Shown in pieces: positions 34,380-43,762 of a stretch of DNA of 64,000 bases (the stretch's first letter is position 1; each line of letters starts with the position of its first letter). The stretch comes from Nonomuraea solani (GTDB lineage: Bacteria; Actinomycetota; Actinomycetes; Streptosporangiales; Streptosporangiaceae): positions 62,001-126,000 of the forward strand of contig NZ_FNVT01000002.1 in assembly GCF_900108335.1 (NCBI RefSeq). Direction: 5' to 3'. The notes under the pieces were generated by a model. The model was not told the origin of the DNA and did no database searches. It saw nothing but the letters and a program-made list of their open reading frames with translations. Position numbers and translations under genes: made by a program.

Positions 34380-35200
34380 TTGACCGCTCCCGCCGTCAGA
34401 CCGGCCACGAACTGCTTCTGCAGCGCCACGAAGAAGATCAGCACCGGCAGCGAGGCCAGGAACGAGAACGCGTACAGGGTGCCGAAGTTCGTCGAGTACT
34501 CGCCCACCGAGCGGTAGACGCCGACGGTGACCGTGGTGCCGGACTCGGGGCCGAGGATGACCAGCGGGCTGAGGAAGTCGTTCCAGACCCACACCCCGAG
34601 GAAGATCATCACGCTGGCGGCGGCGGGCCGCAGCGCCGGGAACACCACCTGCCAGAACATCCGCAGCCGGCTCGCGCCGTCGATACTGGCCGCCTCCTCG
34701 ATGTCCACCGGCACGGTGCCGATGAACCCGGCGAAGACGAACACGCCGAACGGCAGGTAGTAGGCGACGTTGCCGAGCACCACGCCGGGCAGCGTGTTCA
34801 TCAGGCCCGCGGCGTCGAGGACCTGGGTGACCGGCTGCAGGATCACCGCCGGCGGGATCATCAGGCCGGACAGCAGCATCAGCATCGCCGGCCTGGTCCA
34901 GCGCGCCTTCGAGCGCACCAGGTAGTGCGCCAGCATCGCCGAGATCAGCGTGAGCAGGAGCACCGACAGCACGGTGATCTGGACGCTGTTCAGCAGCGAC
35001 GACCAGAACAGGCCGTCCGGGCGCCCGAAGACGGCCGCGAGGTTCTCGCCGGTGAGCGGCGCGGGCAGCCCGAGCGGCGAGGACTGGATCTCGGCGGGCG
35101 GCTTGAGCATGCCGGTGACGACGATGTAGATGGGAAAGAAGAACAGCGCGGTCAGCGCGACGGCGAAGATCGGCCGCACGACCTGGAACCGGGATGTCAA
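34376..35200 (-). CDS. CUT1 sugar ABC transporter permease (MalG type)
   Basis: A 274-residue inner-membrane permease with six predicted helices. The ATPase-docking EAA loop is visible as VDIEEAASIDGASRLRMFWQ. The TTG start at 35200 overlaps the preceding permease stop by four bases (TTGA) and has GAGAGG upstream; no ATG or GTG exists in a better position. It is the second of two permeases and is itself overlapped by the GH36 gene. No ATPase gene is in the locus. Confidence 0.9.
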   Translation of the reverse strand: MTSRFQVVRPIFAVALTALFFFPIYIVVTGMLKPPAEIQSSPLGLPAPLTGENLAAVFGRPDGLFWSSLLNSVQITVLSVLLLTLISAMLAHYLVRSKARWTRPAMLMLLSGLMIPPAVILQPVTQVLDAAGLMNTLPGVVLGNVAYYLPFGVFVFAGFIGTVPVDIEEAASIDGASRLRMFWQVVFPALRPAAASVMIFLGVWVWNDFLSPLVILGPESGTTVTVGVYRSVGEYSTNFGTLYAFSFLASLPVLIFFVALQKQFVAGLTAGAVK

Positions 35201-36108
35201 AGGTGTACCTCTCGACGTTGCAGCAGCCGCAGGACGACGCCGGTGATCGCGACGATGACGGCGAGCATGATCGTCGCCTCGGCCGCCGCGAACCCGATCC
35301 GGTCGCCTCGCACGCCCTTCTCGATGACGTCGAAGGCGATGGAGGCGGTGGCGTTGCGGCCGGGGCCGCCGTTGGTCAGCACCAGGATGTGCTCGTACAC
35401 CTTGAAGCCGCTGATCAGCAGCATGACGGTGTTGATGGTGACCGAGGCCGCGATCATCGGCCAGGTGACCGACCTGAAGCGCCGCAGCGGGCCGGCGCCG
35501 TCCATGAGCGCCGCCTCGTGCAGTTCCTCCGGTACGGAGTTCAGCCCGGCGATGTAGACCACGACGCAGAAGCCGAGCATCTGCCAGCAGAGGATCCCGC
35601 TGATCGAGAACAGCGCGAGATCGGGATCGGACAGCCAGCGCGGGGCGTCGTCCACGCCGAGGTCCACCAGGATCGCGTTCAGCACGCCGTCGGGCCGCAG
35701 CAGGCTCTGCCAGATGACGCTGACGACGATGCCGCTCAGGATGACGGGCGTGAAGAACACCGAGCGCAGCAGCCGGTAGAGCAGGCTCTCCCGGTTCAGC
35801 AGCAGGGCGATGCCGAGCCCGAGCACGTTCGGCACGATCACGACGATCAGCGTGACGACGAAGGTGTTCTTCAGGACCAGCCAGAACTGGCCGTCCTGGA
35901 ACAACCGGCCGAACTGGTCCAGCCCGGTCCAGGCGGTCCGCGGGTCGAACCGGGTCCGGTCGGTGAATCCGAGGACGATGGTCCACACGATCGGCACCAG
36001 GACCAGCACGCCGTACAGGAAGAGTCCGGGAAGGGCGAATCCGGAGAACTCACGCGCTCTGCGCAGCCGGCCACCCTTGCGGGAGTGGTGGCGGGGTGAG
36101 CCGGGCAT
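35197..36108 (-). CDS. CUT1 sugar ABC transporter permease (MalF type)
   Basis: A 303-residue permease with six helices and a charged N-terminal tail (RHHSRKGGRLRRA). The EAA loop reads SVPEELHEAALMDGAGPLRR, as expected for docking to an MsiK-like ATPase. TNGGPGRNATASI is the usual motif before the last helix in this permease family. It follows the binding-protein gene after 66 bases that contain a strong hairpin, so it is probably expressed at a lower level than the binding protein. Confidence 0.92.
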   Translation of the reverse strand: MPGSPRHHSRKGGRLRRAREFSGFALPGLFLYGVLVLVPIVWTIVLGFTDRTRFDPRTAWTGLDQFGRLFQDGQFWLVLKNTFVVTLIVVIVPNVLGLGIALLLNRESLLYRLLRSVFFTPVILSGIVVSVIWQSLLRPDGVLNAILVDLGVDDAPRWLSDPDLALFSISGILCWQMLGFCVVVYIAGLNSVPEELHEAALMDGAGPLRRFRSVTWPMIAASVTINTVMLLISGFKVYEHILVLTNGGPGRNATASIAFDVIEKGVRGDRIGFAAAEATIMLAVIVAITGVVLRLLQRREVHL

Positions 36109-36137
36109 GGGAAAGAGACCTCTCGATCAAAGGAAGA

Positions 36138-36164
36138 GTGCGGGCGGACGGGGTCCGCCCGCAC
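36138..36164 (-). terminator. Intra-operon hairpin between binding protein and permease genes
   Basis: A perfect 12-bp stem (36138-36149 with 36153-36164) closes a 3-base loop. It lies between the sugar-binding-protein gene and the first permease. Such hairpins commonly act as partial terminators or mRNA 3' stabilisers, giving more binding protein than permease. Confidence 0.65.
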
Positions 36165-36174
36165 GGGTGGTCGC

Positions 36175-37467
36175 CTACTGGAGGGCGGCGTACTCGTCGT
36201 TGAGCTTCTTCGCCACGGCGGCGGCGTCGGAGGTGCCGTCGAGAAGCTCCACCGCGATCTGCTGGATCGGTACGGTGAACTCGGCGGGCAGCCCGTTGTC
36301 CCCCTGCTCGATCGAGAAGGCGGGCACCACCGTGCCGTCCTTCACCGCCTTCTCGTAGATGGCCAGCGTCTCCTTGAAGAGCGGGCCCATGTCCGCCGGC
36401 GGCTGGTAGCCCGCGACCGTGTTGAAGGTTCCGTCGGCCTTGGTGAAGGCGTCGGAGGTCTCCTTGTCCTTGGTCCACTCCAGCGCGAACCTCTTGGCCA
36501 GCTCGACGTTCTCGGCCTTGGCGCTGACGCTGATGCCGCCGCCGGTCAGGTTCGGCACCACGGCCTTGCCGTCGTCGCTCGGCCAGGCGAAGACGCCGAC
36601 CTCGAACGAGGGCTTGTCGTTGTCCGCGGAGGTGGCGAACCACGAGCCCATCGGGTACATCGCGGCCGACCCGGCGCGGAATGCCTTCTCGTGGTCGGCG
36701 TAGGAGCGGCTGGTGCCCTCCTTGTCGAGGTAGCCGAGCTTGGAGAGCTGCGCGATCTTCTCGGTCGCCTTGACGAAGGCGGGGTCGGTGAAGTTCTTGG
36801 CCTTGGACTTGATCTCCGTGGCGAAGCCCGGGTTCGCCAGGAAGACGTCGGTGCCGAGGACGCCCGCCCAGGCGTACATGCTGGCGAAGGTGTCCTGGCC
36901 GCCGCCGCCGACCGCGATCGGGGTGATGCCGGCGGCCTTCAGCTTGGCGCAGGCGTCGAGGAACTCGGCCCAGGTGGCCGGCACTTTGCCGATCTTGGCC
37001 TTGGCGAAGTCGTCCTTGTTGTAGTAGAGGAGCGACTGGGGCTGGGCGTTGGTGGGCAGCTGGTAGATCTTGCCGTTGATCGCGCCGGACTTGGGGTAGG
37101 CGTAGTCCTTCAGCTCTTCGGGGGTGAACTCGGCGAGCTGGCCGCCTTCGGCGAATCCCTGCGGGTTGACCGCCATCATGACGTCGGGGAGCTGGCCCGA
37201 GCTGGCCAGTTGCTTGGCGTAGGTGGTGCGGTCGACGTTCGGGGTGACCAGCTTCCTGATCTTGATGCCCGGGACCTTGGCGGAGACGCGCGCGATCGCC
37301 GAGTCCCACAGCGTGGCGGGCAGGTTGGGGGTCTCGAACGTGAGCATCGTCATCTCGGCCGTACCGCCGGACGCGGACGGCGCGGTCGTACCACCACTGG
37401 CACAGCCGGTGAGAGCTAGTGTCGTGAGCGTCGCAGCGGCGACCGCCCCTCTCCAACGTGCTGCCAT
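36175..37467 (-). CDS. Sugar-binding lipoprotein of a CUT1 ABC transporter
   Basis: A 430-residue extracytoplasmic binding protein with a lipobox (LALTGC, Cys about residue 21). The family pattern is clear: GIKIRKLVTPNVDRTTYAKQ, LPDVMMAVNPQGFAEGG, INGKIYQLPTNAQPQSLLYY (start of the hinge region), FRAGSAAMYPMGSWFA and a C-terminal helix pair. The start at 37467 has GAAGGGA upstream. It is the first gene of the locus A import operon and is divergent from the ROK regulator; likely ligands are alpha-galactosides or fucosylated oligosaccharides, inferred from the enzymes. Confidence 0.92.
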   Translation of the reverse strand: MAARWRGAVAAATLTTLALTGCASGGTTAPSASGGTAEMTMLTFETPNLPATLWDSAIARVSAKVPGIKIRKLVTPNVDRTTYAKQLASSGQLPDVMMAVNPQGFAEGGQLAEFTPEELKDYAYPKSGAINGKIYQLPTNAQPQSLLYYNKDDFAKAKIGKVPATWAEFLDACAKLKAAGITPIAVGGGGQDTFASMYAWAGVLGTDVFLANPGFATEIKSKAKNFTDPAFVKATEKIAQLSKLGYLDKEGTSRSYADHEKAFRAGSAAMYPMGSWFATSADNDKPSFEVGVFAWPSDDGKAVVPNLTGGGISVSAKAENVELAKRFALEWTKDKETSDAFTKADGTFNTVAGYQPPADMGPLFKETLAIYEKAVKDGTVVPAFSIEQGDNGLPAEFTVPIQQIAVELLDGTSDAAAVAKKLNDEYAALQ

Positions 37468-37539
37468 GAGTGTTCCCTTCGGTCCTGCCGTCGCCGCGTG
37501 GCCCGAGTCCCGCACCGTAGATCTGTGATATGCAGAACA

Positions 37540-37552
37540 GTTAGCAATATTG
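37540..37552. promoter_or_regulatory. AT-rich candidate operator between binding protein and ROK genes
   Basis: An AT-rich island in otherwise GC-rich DNA contains GTTAGCAATATT (37540-37551) and the palindrome CAATATTG (37545-37552). A related 12-mer (10 of 12 bases) occurs upstream of the fucosidase gene at 38848-38859. Both divergent promoters of locus A would be covered, which suits control by the ROK protein. Confidence 0.4.
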
Positions 37553-37581
37553 TCGCCGCGAGCATAAGGACGCTTGATCGG

Positions 37582-38799
37582 ATGAGTCAAGACGGAGAAG
37601 CAGCCACCCGCCTCGGAGACTCGTCGTTGCTGCGACGACTGAACGTGGCCGCCGCCCTGGGCGCCTTCATCAAGGCCCCCTCGCTCACGCTGCGGGAGCT
37701 ACGGGCGATCGTGGGCGTGTCACGGCCGACCGCGGAGGACCTCCTCGCCGAGCTCCTCCAGAGCGGCCGGGTGGAGGAGACCGCGCCGCCGCGGCAGGCG
37801 ACCGGCAGGGGCGCGGGACGCCCGGCCCGCCATTTCCGCTTCCGGGCCGAGTCCGGGCACGTCAGCGGCATCGACATCGGCGCGCACAAGACGCTGGCGG
37901 TGGTGACCGACCTGCGCGGCAACCCGCTCGCGTCGCACCGCAGGGAGCTGGATCCGGAGCTTCCCGCGCCCGAGCGGCTGCGGGCCGCGGTGGAGACCGC
38001 GCGGGCGTGCTGGCGCGAGGCGGGCCTCGGCCCCGGCGAGATCACCGGCGCGGCCTGCGGCGTGACCGGGACGCTGCGCGCGCCGGAGGGCGTCTTGGAC
38101 GTGGCCGCCGGCCAGGCGGGGTCAGGGCTGGCCCCCTACTCCCTGCCCGGGTTCACCGAGGTGGACGTCGCCGCCACCCTGTCGGCCGGGCTGGGAACGC
38201 CGGTCGCCGTGGCCAACGACGTCAAGCTCGCCGCGCTGGCCGAGCACTGGAAGGGCGCGGCCCAGGACCACCGCAGCATCGTCTACATGTTCGCGGGCCA
38301 CCGGGCCGGCGCCGGGCTCCTGCTGGACGGCCAGGTCTACCAGGGCAGACATGGCGCGGCCGGTGAAATAGGAGCTCTGCCGATGCTCGGCTGGGAGCGG
38401 GCGATGACCCGGCTGCACGCCCGCGGGGCCGAACTCGCGGCGGGCAGCGCCTCCGCGGCGGGGCGGGAGGGCGAGCTGGTCATCGCCTCCGCGGCCCGGC
38501 AGGACCCGGAGAGCCTCGCGGTGCTGATCGAGTTCACCGAGGTGCTCGCGCGCGGCGCCGCCGTCCTGGCGCTCGCGGTGGATCCGGAGATCGTCGTGCT
38601 CGGCGGCGGCATGTCGCGCGGCGGCGCGATCGTCGCCGAGCCGTTCCGCCGCGAGCTGGCCAAGCTCACGCTGTTCCCGATCGAGGTGGTCACCTCGACG
38701 ATGGGCGCCGACTCGGTGGCACTCGGCGCCGCCCGGATGGCCCTCGACACGGTTCTGGACTCACTCCTCGAAGTACCCGGAAGTGATCCGAGGTCTTGA
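37582..38799 (+). CDS. ROK-family transcriptional regulator
   Basis: A 405-residue protein: an N-terminal winged HTH (residues about 15-75, LTLRELRAIVGVSRPTAEDL) and a sugar-kinase-like ROK domain with VSGIDIGAHKTLAVVTDLRG (phosphate-binding loop), VAVANDVKLAALAEHWKG and a HGAAGEIGALP segment. The His/Cys cluster that binds zinc in XylR/NagC types (CxCGxxGC) is absent here, so it may be a degenerate, ligand-binding-only member. The start at 37582 precedes the HTH. It is divergent from the import operon and upstream of the fucosidase; repression relieved by an imported sugar is the expected mode. Confidence 0.9.
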   Translation: MSQDGEAATRLGDSSLLRRLNVAAALGAFIKAPSLTLRELRAIVGVSRPTAEDLLAELLQSGRVEETAPPRQATGRGAGRPARHFRFRAESGHVSGIDIGAHKTLAVVTDLRGNPLASHRRELDPELPAPERLRAAVETARACWREAGLGPGEITGAACGVTGTLRAPEGVLDVAAGQAGSGLAPYSLPGFTEVDVAATLSAGLGTPVAVANDVKLAALAEHWKGAAQDHRSIVYMFAGHRAGAGLLLDGQVYQGRHGAAGEIGALPMLGWERAMTRLHARGAELAAGSASAAGREGELVIASAARQDPESLAVLIEFTEVLARGAAVLALAVDPEIVVLGGGMSRGGAIVAEPFRRELAKLTLFPIEVVTSTMGADSVALGAARMALDTVLDSLLEVPGSDPRS

Positions 38800-38822
38800 C
38801 CGGGGGCCACCGTCGTTGGATC

Positions 38823-38859
38823 ATCGGGATTCCGATTAAGCAGTGTTGTTTGCATTATT
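38823..38859 (+). promoter_or_regulatory. Candidate operator region of the fucosidase gene
   Basis: Between the ROK gene and the fucosidase gene lie a dyad ATCGG-GATT-CCGAT (38823-38836) and GTTTGCATTATT (38848-38859), the latter matching the 37540 element at 10 of 12 positions. No clean -35/-10 pair was assigned. Confidence 0.35.
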
Positions 38860-38893
38860 CGGCCCGATCGCCCCAACGAGAAAGCCGGTGGTC

Positions 38894-41839
38894 ATGAACC
38901 TCCCCCCACCCACCCGTAGCGGCTCTGAACGCCGGCCGCTCAGGTCCCGGCGCTTCGCCGGCGTCACTCTCGCCCTGGCCCTCTCGCTCGTGGCGGCGCT
39001 GCTCGGCGCGGTGCCCGCCGCGGCCGAGGTCGAGCACCCGCGCCAGCAGTGGATGCGCGAGTCCACGGCCGGACTGTTCCTGCACTGGGGCATGTTCACC
39101 GCACCCGCCCATACCGACTGCGCCGCCTGGGAACGTGACGTGACCGAGGGCGGCTGGAGCGCCGGCTACTGGGTGGACGAGGCGAAGAAGCTGCGCGCCT
39201 CGTACATCGTGCTGGCGACCTTCCACAGCCGGCTCGGGTACGCCCGGCCGTGGCCGTCGGAGATCCCGGGCAGTTGCGCGACCAAGCGGGACCTTCTCGG
39301 CGAGCTGGTCGAGGCGGGCAAGGCCAAGGGCGTCCGCGTCCTGCTCTACATGACCGACGACCCGCAGTGGCACAACGAGGCCGGGATCCAGACCCTCGAC
39401 TCCGCCGCCTACTCCGCCCACAAGGGCAAGCAGGTGGACCTCACGACACGCGAGGGTTTCGGCGAGTACAGCTACGACCTGTTCCACGAGGTCATGGACA
39501 AGTACCCCGACCTGTCCGGCTTCTGGATCGACAACGACAACGCCTACTGGGAGCGCAACAAGCTGTACGAGCAGATCCGTGAGAAGCGGCCGGCCTGGTT
39601 GTTGAGCAACAACAACGAGGACACGCCGATCATGGACACCGTCAGCAACGAGCAGAAGACCGGCATCACCCCGGCATACGACTACCCGGCGGCCACGTAC
39701 ACGCCGATGCCGCGTCTCACCGAGGCCGACTACAAGCTGCCGACCAGCGGCGCCTGGTGGTACGACGGCAAGGACAACGCCGTCGACCTCCCGCTGAGCA
39801 TCGGCCGGTACGTCGCCAACGCCGGCTCGTCGATCAAGTCGCTGATGGCCGAGACCCCGATGGTGAACGGCAAGTTCCCGCCGAGCCAGGAGAACTTCAA
39901 CACCTTCATGGACACCTGGCTGCCTCCCATCTGGTCCGCCATCACGGGCACCAAGGGCGGCGGCTACATGTACGGCGGCATGCAGCCGGGCTTCTGGAAC
40001 GACGGCGCCCACGGGGTCATCACGGTGGCCGACGAGGCGAGGACCCAGTACGTCCACGTGCTGACCAAGCCGAAGAGCCAGGACATGGTCCGGCTGCGGG
40101 ACAACGGCTACCGGGTGACCCAGGTCACCGACGTGCGGACCGGCGCGCCCTTCCGGTTCACCCAGTCCGGCGGATATCTGTCGATCCTCGGCGTCACCAC
40201 CTGGGACACCTACGACACCGTCTTCAAGGTCCGCACCGCCGGGCAGCAGCACTTCCTCAAGCCCGGCACGGTGAAGGCCACCGCGTCGGCGGCGAAGGAG
40301 GGCTTCCCCGCCGCCAATCTGGTGGACGGCGACTACACCACCTACTGGGACAGCAACGGGAACCAGCCGGTGTCGGTGTCGCTGGACCTCGGCAAGCGCC
40401 GCAAGGTGGCCTACCTCGCCGTCAACCAGACCGAGTGGTCGCCCACGCACGCCCGCGAGTCGTTCGGCCGGCCGGAGGACTCCGCCCGGATCATGAACTA
40501 CAAGGTGTACACGAGCAAGGACGGCAGGAACTGGGGCGAGCCGGTGCGCAGCAGTGCGATGCGCAGCGCCCGCGGCACCCAGTTCATCGACCTCGGCGCG
40601 CAGGACACGCGCTACCTGAAGCTCGAAGTGCTGGACACCTGGAGCGGCGCCCAGGCGAAGCCGTTCTTCAAGCAGCTCAAGATCGATGAGATCCGGGTGG
40701 CGTCGGACTATCCGGCGCGGGACACCGACGGCATGCCGCTGGAGGCGGAGGCCGGGCAGAACGACCGGGACGGCAAGGCCCGCGTCACCGGCTGCGACGC
40801 GTGCTCCGGCGGTGAGCAGATCACCCGGCTGGGCGGCGGCGCCCGCAACGCCGTCACCTACCGGGGTGTCCAGGTCGCCGCGGCGGGCACGTACCGGCTC
40901 GAACTCGACTACACCGCGCCCAAGGCCGGGTCCCTGTCGGTGAGCGTCAACGGCGCCGCGCCGATCAAGAAGGCCGTCGCCGCCACCGGCGTGGAGGTCC
41001 CCATGGACGCCTCCATCGCGGTGCCGCTGGCCGCCGGCGACAACACCGTCAAGGTGTTCAGCGACGACCAGCAGGGCCCGGGCCTGGACCGGATCGTGGT
41101 CGGGCCGCTGCCTTCGGCGTCGGCCACGCCGAAGACCACGATGACCGTGAGACCGTCCGGCGTGGTCTGGGTCGGCCCCGGGCAGCAGTCCGTGACGATC
41201 TCCGCGAAACTGCGCCTGGACGAGGACACGGTCGACAACGTGCGGCTCGCTCCCGTGGTGCCGGCGGGCTGGACCCTCGAAGGCGCCCCCGTGACCGCCT
41301 CCGGCCTGCGTCTCGGCCAGTCGATCGAGGGCACCTGGACGGTCACCGGCCCCGCCGCCGGTGGTGCCGCGCAGGTGCCGGTCAAGGCGGACTTCCAGAC
41401 GGTCGGCCTGCCGCACAGCGTGTCGAAGGTGGTGCCGATCCAGGTCCGTCCCGCCGACCGCGTCTTCATGCGCGAGGCGGAGAGCTCGCTGAACGACATC
41501 GGCAGCGCCGGCGTCACGAACTGCGGGCGCTGCTCAGGTTCGCAGAAGGTACGCAACATCGGCGGCTCCGCCGACGCGTTCGTCCGCTTCGACGACGTCA
41601 CGGTGGACCAGGCCGGTGAATACCAGTTGTTCATCGACTTCACCGTCAACGGGAACCGCTCGTACTTCGTCACGGTCAACGGCGGCACCCCGATCGAGGT
41701 GCCGACCAGCGGCATGGGCAACGACACCGTCTACACGAAGGCGGTGACCGTCTCCTTGAAGGCGGGCGCCAACACGATCACCTTCGGCAACGACACCGAC
41801 TCCGCTCCGGACCTCGACCGGATCTCCCTGGGTTCGTAG
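38894..41839 (+). CDS. Secreted multidomain GH29 alpha-L-fucosidase
   Basis: A 981-residue extracellular enzyme. After a signal peptide (VTLALALSLVAALLGAVPAAAE) the GH29 barrel spans about 40-440: WMRESTAGLFLHWGMFTAPA, a fucose-binding LATFHSRLGYARPWPS, and the nucleophile Asp in LSGFWIDNDNAYW (about residue 213). A C-terminal F5/8C (CBM32) domain follows (about 455-600, ANLVDGDYTTYWDS), then a CBM6/35-like domain (612-740), a NEW3-like Ig domain (746-852) and a second CBM6/35-like domain (856-981) with the repeated Cys pair GCDACSGG / NCGRCSGS. It would release fucose from polymers outside the cell. A 14-bp-stem terminator follows. Confidence 0.87.
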   Translation: MNLPPPTRSGSERRPLRSRRFAGVTLALALSLVAALLGAVPAAAEVEHPRQQWMRESTAGLFLHWGMFTAPAHTDCAAWERDVTEGGWSAGYWVDEAKKLRASYIVLATFHSRLGYARPWPSEIPGSCATKRDLLGELVEAGKAKGVRVLLYMTDDPQWHNEAGIQTLDSAAYSAHKGKQVDLTTREGFGEYSYDLFHEVMDKYPDLSGFWIDNDNAYWERNKLYEQIREKRPAWLLSNNNEDTPIMDTVSNEQKTGITPAYDYPAATYTPMPRLTEADYKLPTSGAWWYDGKDNAVDLPLSIGRYVANAGSSIKSLMAETPMVNGKFPPSQENFNTFMDTWLPPIWSAITGTKGGGYMYGGMQPGFWNDGAHGVITVADEARTQYVHVLTKPKSQDMVRLRDNGYRVTQVTDVRTGAPFRFTQSGGYLSILGVTTWDTYDTVFKVRTAGQQHFLKPGTVKATASAAKEGFPAANLVDGDYTTYWDSNGNQPVSVSLDLGKRRKVAYLAVNQTEWSPTHARESFGRPEDSARIMNYKVYTSKDGRNWGEPVRSSAMRSARGTQFIDLGAQDTRYLKLEVLDTWSGAQAKPFFKQLKIDEIRVASDYPARDTDGMPLEAEAGQNDRDGKARVTGCDACSGGEQITRLGGGARNAVTYRGVQVAAAGTYRLELDYTAPKAGSLSVSVNGAAPIKKAVAATGVEVPMDASIAVPLAAGDNTVKVFSDDQQGPGLDRIVVGPLPSASATPKTTMTVRPSGVVWVGPGQQSVTISAKLRLDEDTVDNVRLAPVVPAGWTLEGAPVTASGLRLGQSIEGTWTVTGPAAGGAAQVPVKADFQTVGLPHSVSKVVPIQVRPADRVFMREAESSLNDIGSAGVTNCGRCSGSQKVRNIGGSADAFVRFDDVTVDQAGEYQLFIDFTVNGNRSYFVTVNGGTPIEVPTSGMGNDTVYTKAVTVSLKAGANTITFGNDTDSAPDLDRISLGS

Positions 41840-41845
41840 CCTTCT

Positions 41846-41875
41846 GCGCGGCGGCCGGCTGGCCGGCCGCCGCGC
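41846..41875. terminator. Strong terminator after the fucosidase gene
   Basis: A perfect 14-bp stem (41846-41859 with 41862-41875) with a 2-base centre, entirely G+C, starts seven bases after the stop codon; a pyrimidine run CCCTCTTTCCT follows. It separates the fucosidase from the convergent response regulator and probably works in both directions. Confidence 0.85.
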
Positions 41876-41982
41876 CCCTCTTTCCTGTCGGCAGCCAGTG
41901 TGTGCGATACACCGGACCGAAAGTGCGACTCTCACGTCGCGCGGGCGTCCCCCTGACCAGGAAGGCTCCCGCTGACGGACGC

Positions 41983-42636
41983 TCAGTCGACCAGGCCGGC
42001 GCGGTAGGCGGCGATGGCCACCTGGACCCGGTTGGTGACGGCGAGCTTGTCGAACAGGTGGGAGATGTGGCTTTTGACGGTCGCCTCGCTCACGTGCAGG
42101 CTGGCCGCGATCTCGGTGTTGGAGCGGCCGAGCCCCACCTCGGTGAGCACCTCGCGCTCGCGGCCGGTGAGGGTCTCCAGCCGGGCGAGCGCGTCGCGGC
42201 GGCGCCGGACGGGCACGTCGGTGGTGACGCGGTGGATCAGCCGCCGGGTCACCCGCGGGGACAGCATCGAGTCGCCGCCGTGCGCGAGGCGTACCGCCTG
42301 GATCAGGTCGTGCGGCGAGGTGTCCTTGAGGAGGAATCCGCAGGCCCCGGCCTCCAGCGCGGTGAAGACGTGCTCGTCGCTGTCGAACGTGGTGAGGATG
42401 ACGACCGCGGGCGCGGGGGCGAGCAGGCGGATGGCCTCGGTGGCGGCGAGGCCGTCGGTCCGTGGCATCCGGATGTCCATCAGGATGACGTCCGGCCGCA
42501 GGCGGTGCACGGCGTCGACCGCCTCGTCGCCGTCGGCGGCCTCCCCCACCACCTCCACGTCGGGTGCGGATTCGAGGATGAACCGCAGTCCGGCGCGGAT
42601 CAGCGACTCGTCATCCACCAGCAGCGTCCTGATCAT
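41983..42636 (-). CDS. NarL/LuxR-type response regulator
   Basis: A 217-residue regulator. The receiver has LLVDDESLIRAGLRFILESA, the phospho-acceptor Asp in DVILMDIRMPRTDG (about residue 54) and the Lys in GFLLKDTSPHDL. The LuxR-type HTH is LTGREREVLTEVGLGRSNTE IAASLHVSEATVKSHISHLF, here split in two, at about 150-195. The start at 42636 has GAGGGG upstream. The kinase gene overlaps its 5' end by 26 bases, making a tightly coupled pair. Confidence 0.93.
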   Translation of the reverse strand: MIRTLLVDDESLIRAGLRFILESAPDVEVVGEAADGDEAVDAVHRLRPDVILMDIRMPRTDGLAATEAIRLLAPAPAVVILTTFDSDEHVFTALEAGACGFLLKDTSPHDLIQAVRLAHGGDSMLSPRVTRRLIHRVTTDVPVRRRRDALARLETLTGREREVLTEVGLGRSNTEIAASLHVSEATVKSHISHLFDKLAVTNRVQVAIAAYRAGLVD

Positions 42637-43762
42637 GTGTGCCCCTCGCGGACGCGTCCCACGGCAACCGGCCCTCCAGGCGCCAGCCTCCCGCATCGTC
42701 GGGCCCGCCGCGCACCGTTCCGCCGATCAGCCGGAATCGTTCCGCCAGGCCGACGAGACCGGCCTGGGCGCCGGAGGAGTGCGCGGCGGGCCGGAGCGGC
42801 CGCTCGTTGGTGACCGTGATCGTGACGCCGTCCTGCGGGTTTCCGGTCACGGTGACGGTGACGGGTGCTCCGGAAGCGTGTTTGTACGCGTTGGTCAGCC
42901 CTTCCTGGACGAGCCGGTAGGCGGCCCTGGCCGTCACCACCGGCAGCGTGCCAAGGTCGGCGTCCAGCGTGACGGTGTTGCCGGCGGATGCCCAGGACTC
43001 CACCAATCTCCGCAGGTCCGGAAATTTGTCGTCATGTCCGGCCCGCAGCACGCCCACGATCTTCCGCAGCTCTTCGAGGGCCTCCTGCGCGGTGGCCCGG
43101 ATCAGCGCCGCCTCCCGCTCGACCCGTACCGGCTCCGCGCCGGGGTTGACCTCCAGTCCGCCGGCGTGCAGCGAGATGAGGGTGACCTTGTGGGCGAGCA
43201 CGTCGTGCATCTCGCGGGCGATCCGGCCGCGTTCGGCGGTTTTCGCCTGTTCGTCGCGCAGGTGACGTTCGGTCTCGGCGCGCTCGGCGCGTTCCCGCAG
43301 GGAGCTGGTGAGCTCGCGGCGGGTGGCGGTGTATCCGCCGGCCACCAGCGCGGCGGCGGTGGCGGCCAGCGCGGAGACCAGCGCGTCCGTGCTGAACCGG
43401 CCGTTGTCGACCCACTGCTGGGCCAGGAATCCCGCCACGCCGATCGCCGCCAGCGCCGCGAACCGCATGCCCAGGCGCGCCCCCGCGCCGGAGAACAGGC
43501 CGATCAGCAGCGGCCCTGGGTTGCCCGACAGCGCGTACGCGGCCGCCCCGACGACGGCGACCGCCACCGGCCACCGGTCGCGGAACCACACGGCGCCCGT
43601 GGCGGCCAGCCCGGCGGCCCCGATCACCGCGCGCGGCAGCGGGGCCCACTGCCCCTTGACCGCCAGAACGGTCAGGACCAGGCAGAACGCCACGGAGACC
43701 GCGCTGATCGCGGGCGGACCGAGGGTGACGACCCGCCGCAGCGTGTCCCGGTACGTCGCCAT
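42611..43762 (-). CDS. DesK/NarX-type sensor histidine kinase
   Basis: A 383-residue kinase with four to six N-terminal membrane segments (about 10-150), a coiled linker (SLRERAERAETERHLRDEQA), and HisKA_3 domain ERGRIAREMHDVLAHKVTLI with the phospho-acceptor His (about residue 193). The ATPase domain has YRLVQEGLTNAYKHASGA (N box) and GLVGLAERFRLIGGTVRGG (G box). The ATG at 43762 is used; an in-frame GTG at 43795 is an alternative and neither has a strong ribosome binding site. It pairs with the downstream NarL-type regulator. Its place between two sugar loci does not prove a link to them. Confidence 0.9.
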   Translation of the reverse strand: MATYRDTLRRVVTLGPPAISAVSVAFCLVLTVLAVKGQWAPLPRAVIGAAGLAATGAVWFRDRWPVAVAVVGAAAYALSGNPGPLLIGLFSGAGARLGMRFAALAAIGVAGFLAQQWVDNGRFSTDALVSALAATAAALVAGGYTATRRELTSSLRERAERAETERHLRDEQAKTAERGRIAREMHDVLAHKVTLISLHAGGLEVNPGAEPVRVEREAALIRATAQEALEELRKIVGVLRAGHDDKFPDLRRLVESWASAGNTVTLDADLGTLPVVTARAAYRLVQEGLTNAYKHASGAPVTVTVTGNPQDGVTITVTNERPLRPAAHSSGAQAGLVGLAERFRLIGGTVRGGPDDAGGWRLEGRLPWDASARGTHDQDAAGG

